Shown one piece after another: positions 1-9,709 of a stretch of DNA of 64,000 nucleotides. The DNA lies in NCBI RefSeq assembly GCF_000234665.1, contig NC_018322.1, forward strand, positions 1 through 64,000, in the 5' to 3' direction. The position numbers were made by a program, and so were the translations under genes. A model generated the notes under the pieces. The model was not told the origin of the DNA, did no database searches, and saw only the letters and a list, made by a program, of their open reading frames with translations. Each line of letters begins with the position of its first letter. Positions within the stretch are counted from its first letter, which is position 1. This DNA comes from Leishmania mexicana MHOM/GT/2001/U1103 (lineage: Eukaryota; Euglenozoa; Kinetoplastea; Trypanosomatida; Trypanosomatidae).

Positions 1-222
1 CCCTAACCCTAACCCTAACCCTAACCCTAACCCTAACCCTAACCCTAACCCTAACCCTAACCCTAACCCTAACCCTAACCCTAACCCTAACCCTAACCCT
101 AACCCTAACCCTAACCCTAACCCTAACCCTAACCCTAACCCTAACCCTAACCCTAACCCTAACCCTAACCCTAACCCTGACCCTGACCCTGACCCTGACC
201 CTGACCCTGACCCTGACCCTAA
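1..222. repeat. Telomeric repeat array (CCCTAA)n with CCCTGA variant block
   Basis: Twenty-nine perfect CCCTAA hexamers run from 1 to 174. Seven CCCTGA hexamers follow (175-216), then one more CCCTAA (217-222). Degenerate hexamers (CCCGTA, CCCTCC, CCCGTA) continue to 240. The orientation, C-rich strand on plus at the left edge, is that of a chromosome's left terminus. The variant block on the chromosome-internal side is typical of older repeats no longer renewed by telomerase. The true array may be longer than the sequence kept here. Confidence 0.97.
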
Positions 223-1305
223 CCCGTACCCTCCCCCGTATCATAACACACGCACACAACAACCTTTAATAGACCACACACACCAAGGGATAACAGCAAC
301 ACATCCACAGCCATAACCACAACCATCACCATCACAATCCTGCACACAGGTCTGCTTATAACGCAGCAGCAGCGCCAACAACTCACAATACACACAAATG
401 AAGAAGCAGGCTAAACGCACACAACACGCAGTGCACCTAGCGTATTCGAGCAATGGGCGCTCCTCTTAATGCTCCACCACATCACAGAGGCAAGGTGCCG
501 AATACACATTGTCGTTGCGGTTCTCCACACGGTACACTAATGGTATGGAGAGGAAATGTAGTTGAAAATGTGTCACACATGTGTGTCATACCACACATGG
601 ACAAGAAACCGTGCTGCAGTGAGCGGGATGCAACAGTAGAGGGTGATGTGAAGCTCAGGGAAGAAAACGCTGTGTAAGTGTGTCCGTCTCAGAGTATGTG
701 CAGGGTCGTGGAGAGAAGAGATGAGCTTACTGAAGCACAAAAAGAGGGGCTTGTGGCATTGGAGACATCCGAAGAGCATCATGGTAGGCGACGAGCCAAC
801 GGAAGGGACTCCGGCTCAGACGCGGCGGTGCCACGCGCTCTGTATCGTGCGCCTTGTCTTCCTCCCCCGGAAGCGATGAAGGTGCGCACAAACCACCGGT
901 TAGTGATGGTTGCTGGTTTCGTTTCTTTCATGGATTTTCTGGCAGAGAGAAGAGGGGCACAGGGTCAAAGCATACAAAAGCACTCGCACCTCTGTGTACA
1001 GTGAGGTCCATGTAGGGAAACGTGCAACCCACCGGCTAAACAGCTGCAGCTGCGAGAAACACCGTGCTCTTAGCGGACAAGATATCCGTGCACCAAGAGA
1101 AAAATGGAACGATGGGTATGAAGTTTGCTCGCCAACAGTGTAGGTGCGGGTCACATGAGTGACGCATTCCGTCATACGGAAATGGCTTAGAGGCCGGTGT
1201 GCTGCACCCCTTCTCTGAGGCCCAGCTGCCGAAATGGCCGATAACCGTGTGGCGAGCACGTTGCGGATTCCTGCACTCCTTCTCGCCGGCCCCGCGCGAG
1301 CCACC
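223..1305. other. Subtelomeric spacer without genes
   Basis: About 1.1 kb separates the telomeric hexamers from the stop codon of the first gene. The first 200 bases are CA-rich; the rest is mixed composition. Short frames occur on both strands but none looks like protein. I see no tandem telomere-associated repeat and no surface-antigen family. The part next to 1306 should hold the 3' UTR and polyadenylation site of the PPR gene, and transcription of the whole unit must end here or in the telomere. Confidence 0.7.
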
Positions 1306-4300
1306 CTAATTCTGGCTATCATTTATGGTGGTGACGGCGGGGCTACCCGACACTTTGGCGTAGCGTCGACGCCACTCGATGACCTGCTGCGCTTGCTCAT
1401 GAAGACCTGCTTTGAGGAAGGCCCCTGAAAGCTGCAGCGCCGTCGCCGCATCGGGTACCCAGTTGCGATCGCGAATCTGATGCAGCGTCTCCACCGTCTT
1501 ATCAAAGCGCCCGGCTCGGGCATAGCCGCGCGCAATGGCGTTGAGGGCGCTGTACGTCAGTGCGTCGGCGTCGCCTCCGTCGTGAAGGAGTCGTACGACG
1601 TCCTCGACCTTCTCCATGTGGCCCATGCGACAGTAGTAGGGGATGAGGCCGCAGTAGTCGGCGGAGCTGAGCGCCTTGTCCTCGCCGTTCAGCGTCCGCA
1701 GCAGCTCCACAGACTTTTCGATCCCAGCTGTCGAGTTACAGCGGCAGAAGGCGTCCATCGCTGACCAAACCACTCGCTTCGTCAGTAACGGTCGGTTCTC
1801 CTCTTTGATGACTTCATCGAAAAGACGCTGCACATCCTTCTCGAGACGGGAGCGACCGTAAGCGGCGATCATGATGCAGTACGTGATGTCGTCAATCGGG
1901 ATGCCGGCGGCACAGCGCTTCTGGCGCAGCTCCTCCATCTGCTCATATCCTTTCGAACGCCCGTGGCCGTCCATGAGAATGTTGTAGGTAACGTTGTTCT
2001 CCGTGTAGCCCTTCTCCAGGAATTCCTCGTGCACCTTCTCCATCTTCACCACATCCCCGGTCTTCGCGTAGGCGTTCATGACCTGGTGAAACGTCACGGA
2101 CGTTGGCGCGGTGTCTGGCGTTGACTTCATGTCGTCGAAGAGGGATTCCATCTCCGACATGCGACCGGACTTGCCGAGCATGTCGAGGACCGTGGTGGCA
2201 GTGACTGGATTTGGGGGCACTTGCTTCATCATGTTGTCAAGTACGCCCTGCATCTTGGACACGTTGTTCTGGCGGCTGTAGAGAGACAGGAACTGGTTGT
2301 ACACCTCTGTGTCTGGGAAGAGGCGGGAGGCCAGGAGGTCCTCCCAGGCGTTCTCGACCCCCTCCTGGTTGCCCATGCGACTTAGAGAGGAGGCGAGCAC
2401 GGAGTAAAACGTGGCGGAGATTCCGCCGTCGTGGGACTTGAGGAGCTGAATCACCTCGTTCACCTTCTCGCGATCGCTCCAGCGAGCAAACGCGGTGATG
2501 AGGGTGCCAAACGTGACGTCGTTCATCTCGACAGATTCCGACTTCATCTTTTCCAGCGTCGCGTCAAACCGCTCACGATCCATGCCCTTTCCGTACATAT
2601 GCAAGAGAACATTGTACACGTCGGTGCTCCAGGTCGGCAGCGTCTTCAAAAACTCCTCGACATCGGCGGCGCCGCCGCCCTTGTGGACGGCGAGGGTGTG
2701 CAGCATGCTTGTCTGGACGTGCGGGTGATCGCTGACGTTGCGCTGCTGGGCCTCCGCGTAGAGAGCTTTCGCCTTGTCGAGATCACCGCCGTGGATGCGG
2801 ATGAGCACGGCAAACGTGATGGGCGTGAGCTGGACAGTACCCGCCTCCTCACGCCTCCGCAGCTCCGTCATAAGCGCGTCGACAGTGTCCATGTTCCCGA
2901 GGTCACCAAAGATGCCGAGGAGCGTGGTGTAGAGGTGAATATCAGGCCGAACATGCCGCTCCTGCATCTCCTTGTAGTACTCCTCCACCTGCCGCGGATA
3001 GTACTTGCCCAGAGCGCGAAAGACCCACGTGTAAGTGACGGCATCCGCACTGACCCCGTTGCTCTCCATCTCGCGCTTCATGGCGAGCACGTCCTTTACG
3101 TTGCCCATGAGCGCAAACCACTTGAGCAGCTCATTGTAGATGCGCACGTCGTTCGTGAGAGAACCGAACTGCATCCGCTGCCATGCGTCCTTAATCGCTT
3201 CAGGGCGACCAGCGGCCCCGTAGCCGCGGATGACGGCCCGGATGTGGGCAGCGCTGATGTCCATGTCAGGATCGCCTTGCTTGAGGCGGGACTCAATGGA
3301 CGACAGCAGCGTGTCCACCTTGGCAAGCATGAGCTCCTCGCTACCGCGGTCGCCAAAGTGCAGCAGCCGGGCGTACGCGGTGATGACGATAGAGTCACAC
3401 GTTGCGTCCGGCACGTACCCGAGCTCCCTCAGCTCCTCCTCGATGGCCGCGATCTCCTCCACACTCGTCACGTGTCGCATCTTGTGCCGCAGAACCGTAG
3501 CGCACAGTTCAGCGGAGAGCGGCATCTTCTGCTCCAAAGCCACCTGCAGCGTCCGCGTGAAGCCTTCGTCATTGTCCAGCTTGAAAAAGGCGCGAAACAG
3601 CGCCGCGCACACCTCCATTCGAATGTGGGCAGTGGACATTGTCGGGACAGCGTCGAGAATCCCCTGGAGCTTATCGGCGCGCTTCAATTTCTCGTACCCG
3701 GCAATGAGCGCCACAACGTCGTCGGAGCCTAGCTCTGTCAGCGACAGGCCCTCGCAGAGCGCCTGCGCCTCAGCTTCGCTGTTCGAAAACAAGTACGCGG
3801 CGATGCAGAGCGGCCGCAGCTCCGCCACCTCCTTCATCTCCTGCGCGAGCTGAAGCATCAGGTCGGCGGTGTCATTGTGGCGATAGGACTCGAACAAACA
3901 GCGGATGGAATTCACGGTCATGACACAGCCGTACTTGCGGAAGCGTAGGAATGCGCGGAAGAGCAGGTGCGCCATATCGTGCTGCCCGTACTTGACACAT
4001 TCTTCCAGAATGCCCTCCATGATCTGAGATGCATGTGCAGGGTCGATGAGCTGTTTGCGGAGGAACTCCTGCAGGATAATCATCAGGTGCGTCACTGTGT
4101 TGCGAAACTGCAGTTCTCGCTTGCGAGAGCGCCAGACCTGCTGACGCACATGCCGGAGGACGTGGCGGGGCTTTGTCTTCACCACCTGTAGCAGGTCATC
4201 CTCATCCTTTTGCGAGAAGGGGTGAAAAGCGCCGGTGCGACCGTACAGTGCAGCGCTGCAGGTGAACACCCCCGCAAGGCGCAGACGCAGGAGCTGAGGC

Positions 4301-4314
4301 GAGCGGCGTAGCAT
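1306..4314 (-). CDS. Pentatricopeptide repeat (PPR) protein, probably mitochondrial
   Basis: A 1002-residue protein from ATG at 4314; the frame extends one codon further only through a GTG. The N terminus is basic with Arg, Leu and Ser and few acids (MLRRSPQLLRLRLAG), as in a mitochondrial presequence. From about residue 330 to the end there are many degenerate 35-residue helical hairpins of PPR type, with recurring cores such as VTYNILMDGHGR, TYCIMIAAYGR and VTFHQVMNAYAKTGD. PPR proteins bind single-stranded RNA in organelles. In trypanosomatids they are abundant in the mitochondrion and include mitoribosome components and RNA stability or editing factors. I cannot say which one this is. It is the last gene before the telomere, hence the most distal in the polycistron. 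The PPR call is firm; the mitochondrial location is inferred from the presequence and family. Confidence 0.93.
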   Translation of the reverse strand: MLRRSPQLLRLRLAGVFTCSAALYGRTGAFHPFSQKDEDDLLQVVKTKPRHVLRHVRQQVWRSRKRELQFRNTVTHLMIILQEFLRKQLIDPAHASQIMEGILEECVKYGQHDMAHLLFRAFLRFRKYGCVMTVNSIRCLFESYRHNDTADLMLQLAQEMKEVAELRPLCIAAYLFSNSEAEAQALCEGLSLTELGSDDVVALIAGYEKLKRADKLQGILDAVPTMSTAHIRMEVCAALFRAFFKLDNDEGFTRTLQVALEQKMPLSAELCATVLRHKMRHVTSVEEIAAIEEELRELGYVPDATCDSIVITAYARLLHFGDRGSEELMLAKVDTLLSSIESRLKQGDPDMDISAAHIRAVIRGYGAAGRPEAIKDAWQRMQFGSLTNDVRIYNELLKWFALMGNVKDVLAMKREMESNGVSADAVTYTWVFRALGKYYPRQVEEYYKEMQERHVRPDIHLYTTLLGIFGDLGNMDTVDALMTELRRREEAGTVQLTPITFAVLIRIHGGDLDKAKALYAEAQQRNVSDHPHVQTSMLHTLAVHKGGGAADVEEFLKTLPTWSTDVYNVLLHMYGKGMDRERFDATLEKMKSESVEMNDVTFGTLITAFARWSDREKVNEVIQLLKSHDGGISATFYSVLASSLSRMGNQEGVENAWEDLLASRLFPDTEVYNQFLSLYSRQNNVSKMQGVLDNMMKQVPPNPVTATTVLDMLGKSGRMSEMESLFDDMKSTPDTAPTSVTFHQVMNAYAKTGDVVKMEKVHEEFLEKGYTENNVTYNILMDGHGRSKGYEQMEELRQKRCAAGIPIDDITYCIMIAAYGRSRLEKDVQRLFDEVIKEENRPLLTKRVVWSAMDAFCRCNSTAGIEKSVELLRTLNGEDKALSSADYCGLIPYYCRMGHMEKVEDVVRLLHDGGDADALTYSALNAIARGYARAGRFDKTVETLHQIRDRNWVPDAATALQLSGAFLKAGLHEQAQQVIEWRRRYAKVSGSPAVTTINDSQN

Positions 4315-4776
4315 CACCGCGTGTTGCTAATAACGGCGAAAGGAAATTGCGAAACGGAAAAGAGAAGTTTGTATGCTACACACAAACAGGCGGAGGTAAA
4401 GGCGCACCTCTCAAAGGTGGCGACTATGTACGACTACCCCCTGTCAACTGCTTTTCTTCCGGAAAATGCAGAGTTGAAAAGGGACTCTGCCGAGAAGGTG
4501 ACGCCGACGAGGAGGAACTATATCACCGATCTAGGTGCGGCATAGCACGCGCAAAGGCACAGGGACAAACAAGCGGGAGAGAGACAAAGTAGTAAAAAGA
4601 GGGGAGGGCCATAAGAAGGGTGAAAGAGCCGACAACTAGGTGGGAGGGGACCGTCTGCGTCGGCTCCATCAAATCCTGATGCCTCACGTTGACTTCCGTC
4701 GCAACTTTTGCGACAGCGCGCGCGCTTGTGCTGTTTGTAGCGGACTTATGAAATCGGAAGGCTCCCGTCCGAGAGT
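4315..4776. other. Intergenic spacer, PPR / coiled-coil gene
   Basis: A spacer of about 460 bases. It should contain the 3' UTR of the coiled-coil gene and the 5' UTR and splice acceptor of the PPR gene. Purine-rich stretches on plus around 4560-4650 are pyrimidine-rich on the coding strand. Nothing else is seen. Confidence 0.5.
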
Positions 4777-5589
4777 CTACACGGGCCTTTCTAAGAGCAG
4801 ACCGACGGTGCGAAGCAACGCGAGGTGGTGCGCACGCTGCTCTTCGCGCAACTGAGTATAGGAAAGTAGCAAGTTGTCTCTCGCCCCTGCCAATGCTGTC
4901 AAGGCGACCATTACACCAGCGGGATCGCGGCACGCCGCAGCGTTTTGCAGTTGTTTCTGGATGTCTTCCTGAAGCCCCCTGTAGTCTACGACGACCTGAC
5001 GCACTGCGGAGAGCGCCTTCGCGTAGGAGGAGGCTGTGTGTCGCGCGAGCACCGCTAATTTGTGGGACGGTGAGGCGCCTTCGCAGGGACAGCTCTGAGG
5101 AGCCCCAGAGGGGTGCCCCGTCGCGGTGGCAGCGGAGATGGGACTCCACTCAGTCGCCGCTAAACTGTCGCGTGCTGCTCTTGTACGTACCCATTGCTGC
5201 AGACGCTCACACTGCGCCGAGGTTTCTTCCAGGGCTGCCTGCAATACCGTGTTCATGCGTTGTGTTTGCCGCAGCGTGTCGCGCAGGCGCTGCTCTGCAC
5301 ACGCCATACCCGCCACCTCCTGGGATACATAAGGTGGGTTCACAGCGCTACGGTACTTCACAGCTTCAGTCTCCTCCTGCTGTAAAAGTTGAATGCGCTC
5401 CACTACAAGAAAATATTGAGCTTGCACGTGGGCCGTCATCTTCTCGAAATGTCGCCTCTGTGCGTCTTGTAGCGCAGACAAGCGCTGATACAAGTCGCCG
5501 CGGCGCTCGTCATGCGCGCAGCGCTGCAAGAGAAGATCCACAAGGTTTTGGTTCCGCGCCAATCCCGCCTCCAAGCTCACAGACGCCAT
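4777..5589 (-). CDS. Hypothetical coiled-coil protein
   Basis: A 270-residue protein from ATG at 5589. I do not recognise a family. It is strongly helical: about residues 10-135 and 175-265 are rich in Ala, Leu, Gln, Arg and Glu with heptad-like spacing, consistent with two coiled-coil segments. They are separated by a Ser/Pro/Gly/Cys-rich linker (about 145-172, containing PCEGASPSHK). There is no signal peptide or membrane segment. Third-position codon preference is GC-rich like the neighbours, which favours a real gene. A structural or complex-scaffold role is possible but is only a guess from composition. A competing frame at 4523-5149 on the same strand lacks these features and looks like a shadow. 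Confidence 0.78.
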   Translation of the reverse strand: MASVSLEAGLARNQNLVDLLLQRCAHDERRGDLYQRLSALQDAQRRHFEKMTAHVQAQYFLVVERIQLLQQEETEAVKYRSAVNPPYVSQEVAGMACAEQRLRDTLRQTQRMNTVLQAALEETSAQCERLQQWVRTRAARDSLAATEWSPISAATATGHPSGAPQSCPCEGASPSHKLAVLARHTASSYAKALSAVRQVVVDYRGLQEDIQKQLQNAAACRDPAGVMVALTALAGARDNLLLSYTQLREEQRAHHLALLRTVGLLLERPV

Positions 5590-6351
5590 GCTCGAGGTGC
5601 TCGTGCGCTCTCTACAGTCCGGAAAATGACGTCATGGGTGAAGGAGAAAATAGAGAAGCGAAAGATCCGCGACAAGGAGGGCGCAAACGGGATGACAAGG
5701 ATCGAGTACGGGTGAGCGACCACTGCACTTCCCCTTCACGCTTGTCACTCAGGGAGAGCGGCAGTAGGCTCTCGCAGGCAAAAGGGTGAAGGGGAGAGAG
5801 AGTGTTCGGCCCTGCATGGACGCACCCAGTTCACGAGGCGGCATGTAAGGAGATCAGTCGCACACTTCACCGGGGAGCCCATTAGACGCAGGAACGTCCA
5901 CTGAACATCTAGCACGGAATTCCATTGATTCCCTCGACAACATGTCTAGGCAGACTTCCCTCTATTAGCTTCACTGGCAGCTTTCATTCCATGTAGTGGA
6001 AGCATGCAAGCTGTTTCAACACCGTTCTCTGAGACGGGAAGCTAATTGCTTTACTGCTTCATTGCAGCCTGGATTAATTATCTCAACAAAGGAGATGCCG
6101 AGCACTTCTAAAGTGACACACCCACACATGATGAGGGTGGTGTGACGGAGACAGGGCATTGATCGGAGAAAAGGAGGGAAGGAGAAAAATAGCCGCGGCA
6201 AACATGAAGAGACGCCGTAGAGGGCAATGCGTCGGTCATGCCACGGATGTCTCCTCCTCCGCTGTGGCAAGGAGAGGGCAGCCAATCGCTTGGGAGTGGG
6301 GAGGGGAGGGAAGGGGAAGGAGAAGGGGAGTGATTTTAGCGACAGGGCCCG
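5590..6351. other. Intergenic spacer, coiled-coil gene / MVD
   Basis: About 760 bases. The middle (5800-6150) has unusually balanced composition for a spacer in this window and no open frame. 6160-6350 is purine-rich on plus. It should hold the MVD 3' UTR. I see no repeat or RNA gene. Confidence 0.5.
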
Positions 6352-7503
6352 CTAGGCGTGAGGCGGAATGAGGGACTCGGTGTCGTCGAGGTACAGGACG
6401 CCTTGACCCACAGGAGACTGTAGGAGCATCTCAAACGGCTTTTTCGGGTAGTCGATGAGACCCTCAAACAATGCGGGCAACTGGTACGCCTTGCACTCCT
6501 CCAAGAGGTCTGCGTCGTGAAAAAACAGCTTCTCCCACGAGGTGGGAAAGTGCGCACGCAGTGTCCCCACCACCTCCGGCAGGTCCTGCTTGAGGGTGAA
6601 CATGAAGCAGTTCGCGCCGGCGTCGAAGGTGTAGGCCATGGCATTGTAGCCCTTCTTGGCGTTGAACGCGCGGATCAGGCGGATCATGGCGTAGCTGTCC
6701 TCCGTGGCGTACTGGATGCAGGGCTCGGTTGTGCGGCAAATCTCCTGCAGGTCATCGGAGTCAGCCATAGTAATCTCAGCAAACCTGTTGAAGTCGCGCT
6801 GCTGAATCGCCTCCTTGACGGCCTTCATGCGCGCCGGAACAATGGACGCGATGCGCTCTTGCATCATGGGAGACGTTTTGAGCGACTGCTGCATGCCAGC
6901 CGTGCTGGAGACATCCTTCTTGTCGCCTTTGAGAACGGCGCACATCACCTGCATCTCGGGCCAGTAGTTCTCATCCACAAACTGCGTCGCGATGCAGTCC
7001 GTGCCATCAGGTTTCTCCCCCTTGTTCCAAATAACAAAGCCGCCGTAAGTGCTGCGGCACGCACTGCCGGAGCCAAGGCGCGACAGCATCGACACGTCCA
7101 CGGTGGCTCGGTACGCCTTCACGAGCGCCGCGGCAAGTGCGCAGTAGCCACTGGCGGAGGAGGCCATGCCGGCTGCTGTCGGGAAGTTGTTCTCGGAGAC
7201 AATGTACGCCTTGAGATTCTTCACGTCGCTTGGGCAGTTATCACGGATGCACGAGAGCACCGACTGGATGCGGGGCGTCTCCTGAATGTTGCTCTTCGCC
7301 CCATTCAGCCACAGTTCATCCTCCGCAGCGACGCTGCGGAGCTCAACCGAGGTCTTGGAGCGAAACGGCTTTGTGGAGAGTGTGATACTAAAGGAGTCAT
7401 TGGTAGGCAAGATTAGCTTCTCACCTCCCTCACGCTTCCCCCAATACTTGATGAAGGCGATGTTGATGGGTGCCTCGACCGTTACGCGAATCGGCGCTGA
7501 CAT
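6352..7503 (-). CDS. MVD: Diphosphomevalonate decarboxylase (mevalonate pathway)
   Basis: A 383-residue protein, the normal size for the family, from ATG at 7503. It performs the ATP-dependent decarboxylation of mevalonate 5-diphosphate to isopentenyl diphosphate, feeding sterol, dolichol and ubiquinone synthesis. GHMP-kinase features are clear: an N-terminal KYWGKR motif (residues 19-24), the phosphate-binding loop PTAAGMASSASGY (108-120), the substrate-binding SRLGSGSACRS (141-151, Arg150) and the catalytic aspartate in YTFDAGANC (Asp294). There is no C-terminal peroxisomal signal (it ends IPPHA) and no presequence, so cytosol is the default location, although glycosomal placement of parts of this pathway has been discussed in trypanosomatids. 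A polypyrimidine tract and AG lie only about 20 bases upstream on the coding strand, supporting this start. Confidence 0.97.
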   Translation of the reverse strand: MSAPIRVTVEAPINIAFIKYWGKREGGEKLILPTNDSFSITLSTKPFRSKTSVELRSVAAEDELWLNGAKSNIQETPRIQSVLSCIRDNCPSDVKNLKAYIVSENNFPTAAGMASSASGYCALAAALVKAYRATVDVSMLSRLGSGSACRSTYGGFVIWNKGEKPDGTDCIATQFVDENYWPEMQVMCAVLKGDKKDVSSTAGMQQSLKTSPMMQERIASIVPARMKAVKEAIQQRDFNRFAEITMADSDDLQEICRTTEPCIQYATEDSYAMIRLIRAFNAKKGYNAMAYTFDAGANCFMFTLKQDLPEVVGTLRAHFPTSWEKLFFHDADLLEECKAYQLPALFEGLIDYPKKPFEMLLQSPVGQGVLYLDDTESLIPPHA

Positions 7504-8259
7504 TCTTCGAAGGTTTCTTTTGCTTGGTGTTTTGCAGAAAAGGAAAAAAAAGTCGAAAACTGTACGATGCAGAAGGCACTGCTGAATTCGTGGGCGGGTG
7601 GCTGTGCACTACGAGGGGCGCAACGAGGAGGGGGGTCAGTGCGAGATCGAGAAATGACAGAGGTATATGAATATGTTCCTAGACGGCGTGCAATGCAGAC
7701 AGACCGGATGTAAGTCAAAGTAGCGGTCATGGTAAGTGTGACAGGGGAACGTGCGTGAAGGCACCGTAGACAGAGCACCGCGCAGAGCGTTGCCGCGACG
7801 GTGGGGTCACATGCGCGGACGGAGATGTGAAAGACAAAATCAAAACGTAATGCACCGAGGAAGAGAAGGGATCAAAAGGAAACAAAATGGAGCAGCGAGC
7901 GAATACATGCGCACAAGACATGTGTGACTGTGCGTGAGTGAAGTACGCAGGCGGTCCTGTATGAAAACAAGACGAGGGATATGTCGGTGCTCTTTGCCAG
8001 GCAACCCGGCTGCCGTGCCAAAGGCGATCTTTCTTTACTGCCATACACAGCCATCACCCCACGTCTGCGGACAGGTGAACAGAATCGGTGAGTCAGTTCC
8101 GTCTTTGTCTACTTATTTTTTGTTTTCCTGCACTTCACACGTCAGCCGAGGCACGCAGTTGCAACGCCCGGGTCCATCATCACTACGCGGAAACCACCAG
8201 CGGGGGAAGTGGTGAAGAAGCCACACCTCCGCCCCCTCCAATGCTTTCAGCAACGGCGC
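7504..8259. other. Intergenic spacer, MVD / RRM-like gene
   Basis: About 755 bases, comprising the MVD 5' leader with its pyrimidine tract (7541-7556) and the 3' UTR of the RRM-like gene. No convincing frame or repeat is seen. Confidence 0.5.
7523..7556 (-). promoter_or_regulatory. Predicted trans-splice acceptor for MVD
   Basis: On the coding strand a run of about 16 pyrimidines (broken only by a few bases) is followed within 15-20 bases by the first AG, read from plus-strand CT at 7523-7524. This is the layout of a trypanosomatid spliced-leader acceptor and would give a 5' UTR of about 20 bases. It is predicted from sequence only. Confidence 0.5.
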
Positions 8260-9297
8260 CTACGATAGTAGGTCGCACACTATACGCTGCAGACGTGCAT
8301 CCAGTTCGACCGAGAATAGGTGATGGACGGCAGCGACACTTGCAGCCGGTCTCCACCCAAGTCCTTGGACGACGCTCTTCCACTCTGCCCCTTGACTCTG
8401 GTCCCTCTTCTTGGTCATCTCTGCCGACCCGGACGCGGTAGCGGCGGCCAAGAAAAGCGCCTCGTCCGCCGCAAAGACAAACCTCACCACGAGGAAAAAG
8501 CCGGCCGGTGTCACCGCGTCCGAGCAGAGCGACAGAGGGCCAAAGCAATCCGTCAGCAGTGCGACGACCCGGCTGGGCGTGTGCGCGTCAAACGCGATCG
8601 CTCTCTCGTGGCAAAGAAAGTGTTGGGCGTGAAGGGCAGTCTTGCGCCCAGGCCCAGACGAAGGCGAGTGAGACATGATGACACCATTGGCAGCTGGCGC
8701 TGTCCAACTCATGTGAAGGAGCTGCGTCAACTGTGCGTCACAATCTGCGATCTGCGCTGCGGTGACCTCTAGATCATGAAACACCTCAACCAGTTCCTTT
8801 TGTGCTGCTTGCAGTTGCCGCCACATGGCAAGGCCGTCTAACGAGTACAGGGCGCTCTTCTCCAGTTCGGGAAGATAGTTCGCGAGTGGTGGGTCCATCT
8901 GAAGCTCGGGCGGCAGCAAATGATTAAAGGGCAACTCTGACGTCTCTCTGCAACGCTTGCGGGTGAGTGGAGGTGCACCCCCGGCCGCTGACGGAGACTC
9001 TTCACTGTTGCTTGATGGCCCCTGTGTCTCTGTCGCCGCCGGATACACGCGAGACTGTATCGTCACGACGCAGTTCTTGAGCCGTGCGCCGTTGAGGTAC
9101 TGCACAGCCTGTTGCGCCGCTACTGCACTACGGAACTCCACATAGTAGCAGGGTCGTTCTGTAGCAGCGTCAAATTGCAGCTTTATCTCAACGACATCGT
9201 TTATAATCTGCAGCCATTCCTTGACATCTTCCATGGACACAGCCTTGTTGACGTCGTCGAGGAAGATGTACACAACCGCTGCATCGTTCGGCATCAT
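8260..9297 (-). CDS. RRM-like RNA-binding protein, hypothetical
   Basis: A 345-residue protein beginning ATG ATG at 9297 directly after an in-frame TAA, so the start is well bounded. Residues 8-83 fit an RNA recognition motif: an RNP2-like strand VYIFLDDV, a helix with WLQIINDVV, an RNP1-like strand PCYYVEFRS and a second helix AAQQAVQYLNGARL. The aromatic content of RNP1 is reasonable. A basic segment (RKRCRE, about 113-118) could be a nuclear signal. The middle (140-205) is helical. Residues about 225-285 (FLCHERAIAFDAHTP onwards to FLAAATAS) alternate strands and helices and could be a second, degenerate RRM, which is speculative. RNA binding is inferred; no specific target or orthologue is recognised. 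Confidence 0.82.
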   Translation of the reverse strand: MMPNDAAVVYIFLDDVNKAVSMEDVKEWLQIINDVVEIKLQFDAATERPCYYVEFRSAVAAQQAVQYLNGARLKNCVVTIQSRVYPAATETQGPSSNSEESPSAAGGAPPLTRKRCRETSELPFNHLLPPELQMDPPLANYLPELEKSALYSLDGLAMWRQLQAAQKELVEVFHDLEVTAAQIADCDAQLTQLLHMSWTAPAANGVIMSHSPSSGPGRKTALHAQHFLCHERAIAFDAHTPSRVVALLTDCFGPLSLCSDAVTPAGFFLVVRFVFAADEALFLAAATASGSAEMTKKRDQSQGAEWKSVVQGLGWRPAASVAAVHHLFSVELDARLQRIVCDLLS

Positions 9298-9709
9298 TTA
9301 CTTCCGTGCATGACTGCCGTGTCGCTTGAAACAAGCGGAGTGCGAGCAACAAAGCAAAGGGAGCACAGTCACCGTCAGAAGCAGCAGGATAGGGAAATAG
9401 AGAAATACAGAGTGTTTTGGTGTGTCCGCAGGTTCAAGAAGCGGGTAGAGAGGAGAGCTTCCAGTCACCAATCCGGAGCGGTGAACAACGAGGAGGGAGG
9501 GTGGGCTTAGCAACAGTATTTTTCTCTCTTCGTTTTCACTGTGCACTCCCCCGAGAGCACCAGACGCTATCCTCGTCTTCATCGTTGCCGTTGTGTGTCG
9601 CTATGGTGTCGGTTGTTTTTCCGTTTTTGTCGATACGACTGATGCTCAGGCATAAACTTAACGAAACTAGAAGCAGCACATGCTGAAAGACAAGCACGCG
9701 TTTCAAAAT
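9298..9709. other. Intergenic spacer, RRM-like gene / MFS transporter
   Basis: About 410 bases. Pyrimidine-rich segments on plus near 9515-9620 mean the coding strand is purine-rich there, unlike most spacers. Nothing else is identifiable. Confidence 0.4.

Noticed and set aside
223..1305. Surface-antigen or telomere-associated gene family
   Set aside because: Short frames (up to about 140 codons) lack any recognisable protein features, and no repeat structure was found.
2431..3732. 433-codon plus-strand frame opposite the PPR gene
   Set aside because: It is the antisense shadow of a GC-rich gene; the minus-strand frame has clear PPR repeats and fits the strand of all neighbours.
4893..5789. 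298-codon plus-strand frame opposite the coiled-coil gene
   Set aside because: Arg/Pro/Ser/Cys-rich antisense product; the minus-strand protein has helical character and a bounded start.
6517..7416. 299-codon plus-strand frame opposite MVD
   Set aside because: Antisense shadow of a firmly identified enzyme; no family features.
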